Source: Gemmatimonadota bacterium (GTDB taxonomy: Bacteria; Latescibacterota; UBA2968; UBA8231). Taken from it: DNA of 64,000 nucleotides. Below are positions 35,502 through 42,537 of this stretch, one piece after another. The position numbers were made by a program, and so were the translations under genes. The DNA lies in the NCBI GenBank assembly GCA_009841115.1, contig VXML01000023.1:1-64000 (forward strand), in the 5' to 3' direction. A model generated the notes under the pieces. The model was not told the DNA's origin, ran no database searches, and was given only the letters and a program-made list of their open reading frames with translations. Numbering within the stretch: the stretch's first letter is position 1; every line of letters begins with the position of its first letter.

Positions 35502-36356
35502 CTATGCGGATGGTGGCCGCCGCGGCACGTTGGGCACAATAATTGCCCGTCTTTCTGGGGTCAAACGTTGTAACAGTTCTTCTGAAATTTGATAGTTGAA
35601 TCGCTCGCGCACGTATTTTGGAGAATAGCGATAGACAATCGTTCGCCGATAACCGGGATTGGTGCGTTCTGCCGAGCCGTGTGTTATCGCATCGGTGAAT
35701 AACAAAACGTCTCCTGCCTTCAGATACATTTCTTGCATGGCGATGGCTGTTCCGGCGGGTTTGCCGCTCACGCTATCGTAAATTAGACCCCGACCATCCA
35801 TCTCTAACCGAGGGTGAATTTCCGTACACTTGTGGCTGCCCGGAATTAGGACAGGTGGGCCATCGCCCTCGCCGATGTCGTTGAGAGCCATCAATACGTT
35901 GATCTGTCCGACCAGCCATTCTCCAGTGTTGTTCTGGCGAAACGTCAAGTAACTGAGTGGAACATGGCCACCGCAGTGGATGTGGAGGTAACCACCTGGG
36001 CCGCGGACGTTGAGAAAGTTCTCGTGAATGGAGAGGCCGTTTGCTGAAGAGTGAATGTACTTTTTGACCAAGTCGATCCAGGCGGGATGATCTATCAGCC
36101 TCTCGAAAACGGGGCCACCTTCGATGATGCTTTGGAAGTTGACGCCATTTTCTTCATTGTAGGTGTGCGTTTCTATGTGACCAATCCAGCGGCCTTTTTT
36201 CTTTCGATCACCATCGGTTGACCACGGCTCTTGTACATACGATGCGTGGTCGTCTATCCACTGGTTCATCTCGCGCAAATCTGCTGACGAGATTGCATTT
36301 TTTAAGACCAGATAACCTTGGAGGTCGAAGAGATAGTCTTGGACGTTGTTATCCAT
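35502..36356 (-). CDS. Phytanoyl-CoA dioxygenase-like protein lacking the usual metal-binding acid
   Basis: Overall PhyH (PF05721-type) pattern: start DYLFDLQGYLVLKNAI, VLIPGSHK, GDVLLFTDAITHGS (distal His226) and the 2OG-binding Arg about eleven residues on (RRTIVYRYSP). At the first metal site the motif is HIHCGGH, so the residue two after His127 is Gly and not Asp/Glu. The family normally has HxD. The start codon overlaps the restriction gene stop by one base (TAATG), so it is translated with the restriction-modification genes. It may hydroxylate, halogenate or be inactive; this is inference. Confidence 0.75.
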   Translation of the reverse strand: MDNNVQDYLFDLQGYLVLKNAISSADLREMNQWIDDHASYVQEPWSTDGDRKKKGRWIGHIETHTYNEENGVNFQSIIEGGPVFERLIDHPAWIDLVKKYIHSSANGLSIHENFLNVRGPGGYLHIHCGGHVPLSYLTFRQNNTGEWLVGQINVLMALNDIGEGDGPPVLIPGSHKCTEIHPRLEMDGRGLIYDSVSGKPAGTAIAMQEMYLKAGDVLLFTDAITHGSAERTNPGYRRTIVYRYSPKYVRERFNYQISEELLQRLTPERRAIIVPNVPRRPPSA

Positions 36357-37477
36357 TATTCATCGCTTTCAGCCGCTTGTCGCAGGGCTAGGAAAGCCTC
36401 CTTGAGTGTTTGACTTACGGCTGAATCCGGCTCGTTTAAAACCAGTTCTTGGTAGGCGTTCAAATAGTCAGCGCGGATGCGGTGGAACAGATGCAAGAAG
36501 TGCCGAAGAAATCCGATGCAGTCCAAGATAGCAATCTCGACTCCATCGATCTGTTCGTAAAATCCGGCTGCGTATTCGGCTACTCTCGGATCGATTGCAT
36601 CCGTGGTGACGAATAGATAATTGTCAATCCTATGTGGCGCTCCGATGATCTTGGCTAGTGCTGTGTCGATGTCATTATAATCGACTCGCTTGGCCTTCAT
36701 TTCGTAAGCCGTTACAACAGAATCTTCTCCAACGAGACAAATTTCCACATCTCCCAATGAGCCGGTTTGCAGATCGGCGGCATTGTGTGGGTTTAGCGGC
36801 AATATACGTTCGGCAAGCCGCTTTCCGGCTGCCTGATAGGCCGCCGCCACGACGAGGACCGGCAAACGGCTTGCATGTTTGCAGGCCAAGTGCTGTTTGA
36901 GCAGGGTGACGATAGCCTCTGAGGATAGGGGTAAGGCTCCTTCGGTTTGTTCCAATCCCTTGAGCAGTGAATTTATGCGAGCCAGTTTCTCATCTCGCAT
37001 CTGAAGCAAGAGGCGGACGATTTCGACAAATAGCACATCAGCGGCTACTCGCTGTTCGGCCACATCTTCGAGTAGTTCAAGGGTCTTTCTATACAGGTCG
37101 CGTGGCCTGCCGACAAGCTCGCGGTCCGTGGTCAGCGGATGATCGATGTTCCTCAGCGTTGGCGTAAGGAAGGCCGTCGTCTGATTAACGGGCAAGCGGT
37201 ATTCACTGATGAATGGAGCTAGGTGTTGTTCATCATAGGTGCGGCCAGAAAAACTGTCTGAGTCGCCAATTTCAGTATAGGGTTTGCGTGGATCGACGTT
37301 GGGCTTGTCTAGCTTTCCTAGTAGGCACGACATAAGTAGGCGCACTCCGGCGCGGTTGCTGGTGCATCGGCAGACATAGGTAGCACGCTCTCTGATGTAT
37401 AGGTCGGGGATAACGGATTTATCTGAAGCCGCCTCAGCACGCTCGTAAATACCACGCAGGATGTTTTCTGATGTCAT
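36356..37477 (-). CDS. Type II restriction endonuclease, SacI-like family
   Basis: The N-terminal half (SNRAGVRLLMSCLLGKLD, SFSGRTYDE, LTPTLRNIDHPLT, LVGRPRDLY) follows the pattern I associate with SacI-type restriction enzymes. The C-terminal part has a PD-(D/E)XK core: GSLGDVEICLVG then VVTAYEMKAKRVDYND, with Asp and Glu-x-Lys. Length 373 is normal. It overlaps the adenine methyltransferase gene upstream by four bases (ATGA), the expected arrangement of a restriction-modification pair. The recognition site cannot be read from the sequence. SacI itself pairs with a cytosine methyltransferase as I recall, so specificity here probably differs. Confidence 0.65.
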   Translation of the reverse strand: MTSENILRGIYERAEAASDKSVIPDLYIRERATYVCRCTSNRAGVRLLMSCLLGKLDKPNVDPRKPYTEIGDSDSFSGRTYDEQHLAPFISEYRLPVNQTTAFLTPTLRNIDHPLTTDRELVGRPRDLYRKTLELLEDVAEQRVAADVLFVEIVRLLLQMRDEKLARINSLLKGLEQTEGALPLSSEAIVTLLKQHLACKHASRLPVLVVAAAYQAAGKRLAERILPLNPHNAADLQTGSLGDVEICLVGEDSVVTAYEMKAKRVDYNDIDTALAKIIGAPHRIDNYLFVTTDAIDPRVAEYAAGFYEQIDGVEIAILDCIGFLRHFLHLFHRIRADYLNAYQELVLNEPDSAVSQTLKEAFLALRQAAESDE

Positions 37478-38382
37478 TCAAACAACTCTTTTTGTACTTC
37501 CGGCTTATAGTTAGTCCACAGCACTTCGCGCCGGCTGTCTTTGGTAGAATGGATGGTCTTGTCCGGGCCCTCCGTCTTGAACCAGCGATTGGGTGGGAAC
37601 AACTCGTCCATTAGGGGATGATGGTAGCCGGACATGGCCACCTTACCCTCGCACTCGTTGACGACTTCCGCCAACGTGCGATGCTCGGCCTCGTCCATTT
37701 CAAAGCCGTATGCTTTGGCATCGCCACGAGTGGCATGTAAGTAGGGAGGGTCGCAGTAGAACAAGGTTTTGTGGCTGTCGTAGAGTTGAATCACATCGAC
37801 AGCGGGTCGGTTTTCAATCTGAACGCGGATCAGACGCTGGGCAATCTCGTCGAGCGCATTTACTCCCCCTAACCAGCGAGAAACTACACCAGACATACCA
37901 GCGCGGCTCGTATTCTTGCAATTGGCCCAACGGCCGAGGGAGGCCGTCTGCGCCAGCCCGGTGCGGGTCTGCCGCGCTCTGATGTAGAAACGTCGAGCTC
38001 GTTCTAAGTCAGTGATGTCTTCCGCGCTGCCGTAGATGGCGTAGTAGTATTCTTCACGTGAGAATGGCGTCAGGGCGATAGCGCGGATCAGTGCTTGGTG
38101 CTGGTCGCGCAGCACCCGAAAGAAGTTCACTACTTCACCGTCGAGATCGTTATAGGTCTCGACAGGAGCCGGTGCTCGGTTGATGAGTACGGCCCCGGAA
38201 CCGGCAAACGGCTCGCAGTAATGGTGACACTCCGGCAGCAGGGGTAGCAGCCAGTCGAGGTGAGAGAACTTACCACCGTACCAGCCGAACACAATGCGGC
38301 GGCGCGTATAGCCTACGGTTGATGGATGTTGCGGCTTTTCGTCCAAGAAAATAGGGGACACGCCTCGCGATTTTTTGGTCAT
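37474..38382 (-). CDS. DNA N6-adenine methyltransferase (D12/Dam class)
   Basis: Motif X/I region FGWYGGKFSHLDWLLP and EPFAGSGAVLINR (SAM binding), and catalytic motif IV FYCDPPYLHAT (DPPY), identify the alpha-type adenine methyltransferase class that includes Dam and many type II partners. Length 302 is standard. It methylates adenine in the site protected against the adjacent nuclease. The start lies 3 nt from the LarA-like stop, and the end overlaps the endonuclease start, so the defence pair is embedded in a longer minus-strand operon with metabolic genes. Confidence 0.85.
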   Translation of the reverse strand: MTKKSRGVSPIFLDEKPQHPSTVGYTRRRIVFGWYGGKFSHLDWLLPLLPECHHYCEPFAGSGAVLINRAPAPVETYNDLDGEVVNFFRVLRDQHQALIRAIALTPFSREEYYYAIYGSAEDITDLERARRFYIRARQTRTGLAQTASLGRWANCKNTSRAGMSGVVSRWLGGVNALDEIAQRLIRVQIENRPAVDVIQLYDSHKTLFYCDPPYLHATRGDAKAYGFEMDEAEHRTLAEVVNECEGKVAMSGYHHPLMDELFPPNRWFKTEGPDKTIHSTKDSRREVLWTNYKPEVQKELFE

Positions 38383-38385
38383 GTG

Positions 38386-39645
38386 CTAAAACGCAAGCGG
38401 CAAGTCGCCGTTGTCGTCGAAGGGCATTGCCTCGGCCTCGGCGATGATTTCCAAGTCCTCGCGCTGTTCGACTTCGGAGCGATAGGCTTCCGAGACGAGG
38501 AGTTCACCTAGCTCTAGGGTGTTGTGGATGCGCAGGACCTTGGCGTTTTCAGGCGCGACTAGGCCGACGGTTTCTAGGGCCTTTTCGACGCAGATGCGGT
38601 CCGTGTCAAAGTAGAGCGGGATGTGCGCGCCCGAGGGATGGTTGCCGGTCATGCAGTTGATGTAGGTGATCTCGCGATCCATCTGCTCGATGGCGCGCTT
38701 GTGGGCGTATTCAGCGATGCCGATGCCCGAGGCGTTGCCGTGGGTTTCCTCGGTCAGGCTGCGGACTAGGATGCGAGTGACCTTGGGGTACTCCTTGTCG
38801 GCGGCGTGGTTGTCGTGGAATTTGCGGCCAATGACGTTGGTGTCCATGCCAGCGCCGGAGATGTTTTTGCCGATTGCATCGACGATGAGTAAATCGACTT
38901 CGTCGAAGGGCAGGCGCGGCATCCATTCCTTGGCGAGGACTAGCAATTCCTTTTCGCGCTCCACGAACTCGTCGGCTCCTACGCCCTTGATAAGCGCGGT
39001 TTGGTCGTACTGGTTTTCGACTAAGCCCAGTCCCATGAGCACGCCGCACTGGTCGATGACGGCTTGGCCGACCGAGCGGATGATGCGATCGAAGCTGTAG
39101 TGGACAATGGCTTGGTGGTACAGGGCCGCGCCTTTGTGCTTGCCCAAGCCGATGAGCATCATCTTGTGCAGGCCGCTCTCGATTTCGCCGACAAAGTTAG
39201 TGTGCGGCTTGACGCGACCGACGACGGCTACGTGGTCGGCTTCAAAGGCGTACTTGTCGAAAAAGACCGGGACGCCGTCTTCGGTCGCGCCCACCTGTAC
39301 GGTTTCCATAGACGACTTGATAGGTGCGCCGGTGTACTCTTCGGTGACGCCGTAGCCTTCGATGATTTCCTGTTGCGCCTCGGCAATGCCGCCGCCGTGG
39401 CTGCCCATGGCGGGGACGAGAAAGGGCTGGAGGCCGAGGGCCTTGAACTCGGCTACGAGGCTTTTGATTATGAGCGCGATGTTGGCAATGCCACGGCTGC
39501 CGACGGAGATGGCGATGGTCTCGCCGGGATTGATTTTCGGGCCTAGGTCGAGGCGCTGGACTTCGGTGCGCACGGCCGCGGGAATGTCCTCGACGGTGGG
39601 CGCGGAAAAAAGTTGGCGGACGCGGAGCATGCGGGGCAGGGACAT
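38386..39645 (-). CDS. LarA-like protein (DUF2088 family)
   Basis: Conserved DUF2088/LarA features: ETIAISVGSRGIAN, PAMGSHGGG, GRVKPHTNFVGEIESGLHKM and IGLGKHKGAALYH. LarA is a lactate racemase with a nickel-pincer cofactor; this bacterial subfamily is broader and substrates are mostly unknown. AGGAGG stands before the ATG. It sits 11 nt after the iron-dependent dehydrogenase gene, so both may act on the same hydroxy acid or sugar acid. Confidence 0.8.
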   Translation of the reverse strand: MSLPRMLRVRQLFSAPTVEDIPAAVRTEVQRLDLGPKINPGETIAISVGSRGIANIALIIKSLVAEFKALGLQPFLVPAMGSHGGGIAEAQQEIIEGYGVTEEYTGAPIKSSMETVQVGATEDGVPVFFDKYAFEADHVAVVGRVKPHTNFVGEIESGLHKMMLIGLGKHKGAALYHQAIVHYSFDRIIRSVGQAVIDQCGVLMGLGLVENQYDQTALIKGVGADEFVEREKELLVLAKEWMPRLPFDEVDLLIVDAIGKNISGAGMDTNVIGRKFHDNHAADKEYPKVTRILVRSLTEETHGNASGIGIAEYAHKRAIEQMDREITYINCMTGNHPSGAHIPLYFDTDRICVEKALETVGLVAPENAKVLRIHNTLELGELLVSEAYRSEVEQREDLEIIAEAEAMPFDDNGDLPLAF

Positions 39646-39656
39646 AAGTGTACCTC

Positions 39657-40808
39657 CTAAATGGCTTGTTGGAATATAATTTCGAGATCGCGTTGGGTAG
39701 TCTTGCGCGGGTTGACGGCGATGTTGCCGCTCTGCATGGCAGTGCGCGCCATGGTGGAGATGCGGGCTGTATCGACGCCGACGTCTCCTAGCTTAGCGGG
39801 GATGCCTAAGTCGGCGTTGATGTGCCGCACTGCGGCGATGGCGGCTTGCGCGGCTTGGCGTTGGTCTAAGCCGGAGATATGCGCGCCGAGTGCTTCGGCG
39901 ATGGCGGCGAATTTGTCCGGGCAAGCAAACCAATTGAACTCCATGACATAGGGTAGCAAGATGGCGTTGAGCAGCCCGTGATGCACGTGGTAGTGCGCGC
40001 CGACCGGGTGAGACATGGCGTGGACATTGCCGAGGCGCGTTTGCGAAAAGGCGACGCCGGCCAGCATACTGGCGATGAGCATATTTTCGGTGGCGGCTAG
40101 CGCGTGGTCGTTGGCGCAGGCTAGGCGCAGGTTATCGCCGATGAGGCGGATAGCGTGCAGCGCGATGCCTTCGGTGATGGGCGTGGCTGCTAAGTTGATA
40201 TAGGATTCGAGCGCGTGGGTCAGGGCGTCCATGCCAGTGGCTGCGCCGACGAGAGCGGGCAGGGCGACCGACAGGTCGGGATCGAGGACGCCGAGTTGGG
40301 GGGCGATTTTCCAGCTAATGACCGGGTCTTTGTTGCCGCTGGCGGGGTTGTCCAGCACGGCGAAGGGCGTGACTTCGCTGGCAGTGCCATAGGTCGTGGG
40401 GACGCAGGCGAGATAGGGCAGGTCGTTTGCGACTTTGTCACTGCCCAGATACTGGGTAATGCGTCCGGCATTGGACGCGAGGACGCCGATCATCTTGGCC
40501 ACGTCCATGGGCGAGCCACCGCCGAGGCCGATGATGGCGGTGCAGTGTTCTTGGCGGTAAGCCTGGATTCCATCTTCGACGGATTCTTGGGTCGGCTCAC
40601 TCGAACCGTCTTTGAGATAGACGGCATGGGGGATGTCGCCGAGGGCAGCGGTGACAGCTTCCACGGTGCCGATTTCTCCTAAGACCTGATCGGAGACGAT
40701 CAGAACTTTATCGGCCGGCGAGAAGCAATCCGCCAAGCAGGCGATAGACCCAGGACCATGGACGATGCGGGTGGGATGACGGAAGTCGAAGTGGGTTTGG
40801 AAGGGCAT
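39657..40808 (-). CDS. Iron-containing alcohol dehydrogenase
   Basis: The NAD-binding motif GGGSPMDVAK (about residue 97) and the metal-site region THALESY...AMSHPVGAHYHVHHG with the conserved histidines define the family III Fe-ADH. Length 383 is typical. It reduces or oxidises short-chain alcohols, aldehydes or hydroxy acids in the cytoplasm. First gene of the minus-strand operon ADH-LarA-methyltransferase-endonuclease-PhyH. Its start region lies in one of two direct repeats that flank the acyltransferase gene. Confidence 0.88.
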   Translation of the reverse strand: MPFQTHFDFRHPTRIVHGPGSIACLADCFSPADKVLIVSDQVLGEIGTVEAVTAALGDIPHAVYLKDGSSEPTQESVEDGIQAYRQEHCTAIIGLGGGSPMDVAKMIGVLASNAGRITQYLGSDKVANDLPYLACVPTTYGTASEVTPFAVLDNPASGNKDPVISWKIAPQLGVLDPDLSVALPALVGAATGMDALTHALESYINLAATPITEGIALHAIRLIGDNLRLACANDHALAATENMLIASMLAGVAFSQTRLGNVHAMSHPVGAHYHVHHGLLNAILLPYVMEFNWFACPDKFAAIAEALGAHISGLDQRQAAQAAIAAVRHINADLGIPAKLGDVGVDTARISTMARTAMQSGNIAVNPRKTTQRDLEIIFQQAI

Positions 40809-40874
40809 GGACGATCCTCTATGTACAAGAGGGAAAGTAGCTAGCGCTCGTCGTTGATGTCAAGGTAACTGGCG
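40795..40874. repeat. Direct repeat, copy 1 (overlaps ADH start)
   Basis: About 80 bp beginning GTTTGGAAGGGCATGGAC is repeated at 42122-42199 in the same orientation with roughly 85 percent identity, and both end near GTCAAGGTAA. It contains the ATG region of the ADH gene and its upstream leader. The acyltransferase gene lies exactly between the two copies. Confidence 0.8.
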
Positions 40875-40893
40875 GGGCGCTACCTGTATAAGG

Positions 40894-42111
40894 TTAGGAT
40901 GACCCGCCGACCAAACTCTGAACCGATGTTTCAAGTTCATGGGTTATCTGTTCTACTGTTTCTCTTTTCTGAGTTCTGTAGGTATCGTAATATTCCCGGA
41001 GATCTTTCGGTTCGCCGACGCGGACGGACGCCACTCGCGGTCCACGCATTTCTGACCTGCCAAAAACTTCTCTTTCAAGACGGAGGATCACATCGAGAAA
41101 CCGCTCTGGCGACGGGTCTTCAGCAACATACCCATCGGAAATTGATATAAAATTGATCAATCGCTCCAGGTCGGGATAGAATTGCTGAAATTTCTGGAGC
41201 TGCTCTCCGTGTATTTTCTGCTCGTACTCCGTCATCTGCTCAACGTCCTTATAGATCTCGGCATCGACTATGTTTTTCAACGCACGCGTCCTTGTGAGTA
41301 TGTCGGCTTCAGTGTGGATACCCATAATCCCTTCGGCATGGGATAGGATCGCATCTTTCAGCCTTTCGATATGTACATCAAAGGACACGGTTTCGTCTAT
41401 CTCATACTGATATTCCGCGGCGAGTGTCCTGAATATCGCGACACCGATGCGACGCAATCGGTCGTAGCGTTCTACCGGCGTCTGTTCGGCAGGCGGGAGG
41501 ATATACCGTTCTAATCTCGTGAGAGCAGCATCAATAGAATTCCACATGTCGCGCGGATAGTGATATTTGATGCCGACGGGTACGGCGTAGAGCGGTTTGC
41601 TGACGTTCGCTTTTTCCATATCGTCCAACGCCCAGAAGCACATCTGGACAATGCCTCTCTCAAAGCGCATGACGGTGTCATTCTGGCGCGAAATTTCCCC
41701 TTCGCCAAAGATGACAATCGGCCAGTCGCCCTTAAACAAAAGCGCCCGCGTCGTGCGGAAGGCATCTCTATCTACAGTGCCGCGCACCACCGAGTACACG
41801 CCGCACCGCTGCATCAGATAGCATCGGATAGCTCCGAATCTACCCCTGTCGAAGGCTTCCCGAGCCGCCATGTAGTAGAACGGTTGCGATAACCGCTTTG
41901 ACAAGAGGAACATAACCATGGGGTCTTCGTGCGCCGGATGGTTAGGGGCTAAGACCGCAGAATGCCCACGTATGGCCTCCAGCCGAGCAATGGATTCTGC
42001 ATCGACATCCAGCGTTAGCCCTTTCAAATACAAGCGATTCACAAGCGGTATCAGGGCTTGTATAGTTTGAATCGCTGTCACACTCGGTTTAGGTGGCTTG
42101 AAAGCTAACAT
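40894..42111 (-). CDS. PlsC-like 1-acylglycerol-phosphate acyltransferase family protein
   Basis: The acyltransferase HX4D motif is NHPAHEDP (about residue 58) and the substrate-binding block is FGEGEIS (about residue 135), in order and spacing as in PlsC. At 405 residues it is longer than simple PlsC; the second half is helical (EMRGPRVASVRVGEPK near the end) without a known domain. It may act on phospholipid or another lipid acceptor. It is flanked by 80-bp direct repeats. Confidence 0.75.
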   Translation of the reverse strand: MLAFKPPKPSVTAIQTIQALIPLVNRLYLKGLTLDVDAESIARLEAIRGHSAVLAPNHPAHEDPMVMFLLSKRLSQPFYYMAAREAFDRGRFGAIRCYLMQRCGVYSVVRGTVDRDAFRTTRALLFKGDWPIVIFGEGEISRQNDTVMRFERGIVQMCFWALDDMEKANVSKPLYAVPVGIKYHYPRDMWNSIDAALTRLERYILPPAEQTPVERYDRLRRIGVAIFRTLAAEYQYEIDETVSFDVHIERLKDAILSHAEGIMGIHTEADILTRTRALKNIVDAEIYKDVEQMTEYEQKIHGEQLQKFQQFYPDLERLINFISISDGYVAEDPSPERFLDVILRLEREVFGRSEMRGPRVASVRVGEPKDLREYYDTYRTQKRETVEQITHELETSVQSLVGGSS

Positions 42112-42121
42112 CGCGTCCTAT

Positions 42122-42199
42122 GTTTGGAAGGGCATGGACAATCCTGAGTGCAGGAGGGAAAGTAGTTAGCGCTCGTCGCCGACGTCAAGGTAATCGGCG
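42122..42199. repeat. Direct repeat, copy 2 (left edge of the BrnT-CBASS operon)
   Basis: Matches 40795-40874. The ADH coding continuation is absent here, so this copy is a displaced leader of the ADH gene. It ends 28 bp before the promoter of the toxin/CBASS operon. Confidence 0.8.
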
Positions 42200-42227
42200 A
42201 AGGCTGGATTGGTAGCCCGAGCCTTCA

Positions 42228-42256
42228 TTGACGTAACTACGGGAATCCCGTATATT
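42228..42256 (+). promoter_or_regulatory. Sigma-70-type promoter with palindrome between -35 and -10
   Basis: TTGACG (42228-42233), a 17-bp spacer and TATATT (42251-42256) give a strong consensus-like promoter. The palindrome TACGGGAATCCCGTA (42238-42252; 7-bp arms around a central A) occupies the spacer and touches the -10 box, the ideal place for a repressor. The likely transcription start is about five bases before the toxin ATG at 42268, and no Shine-Dalgarno sequence is present, so the toxin message would be nearly leaderless. The XRE domain encoded downstream is the natural candidate repressor. Confidence 0.75.
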
Positions 42257-42267
42257 CGTCTTATCTT

Positions 42268-42537
42268 ATGGAATTCGAATGGGATGAGGACAAAGCGGCG
42301 ATCAATCTGGACAAACATGGGATTCCGTTTGAATACGCCGCGCGAGTGTTCCTCGATCCCTACCGATTAGAAGAAGAGGAGTTGATAGAATACGAAGAGG
42401 AAGTGCGCCGTCGCGTTATTGGCATGGTTGATGATCACGTATTGCTCGTAGTTTACACAGAACGTTTTCCACGAACTCGAATCATCTCTGCCCGGAGAGC
42501 AACGCGTCATGAGCGAAGAAAATACCACGAAATTTAG
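42268..42537 (+). CDS. brnT: BrnT-family toxin
   Basis: The 89 residues match BrnT: start FEWDEDKAAINLDKHGIPFEYAARVFLDP-like block at residues 3-31, central RRRVIGMVDDHVLLVVYTE, and end RIISARRATRHERRKYHE with the basic and tyrosine residues of these RelE-fold ribonucleases. BrnT toxins cut RNA and stop translation; they are neutralised by a DNA-binding antitoxin encoded directly downstream. Here the downstream gene overlaps by 29 bp and its first 135 codons are the antitoxin-like part. No Shine-Dalgarno is visible. Only the identity of the partner is unusual. Confidence 0.85.
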   Translation: MEFEWDEDKAAINLDKHGIPFEYAARVFLDPYRLEEEELIEYEEEVRRRVIGMVDDHVLLVVYTERFPRTRIISARRATRHERRKYHEI

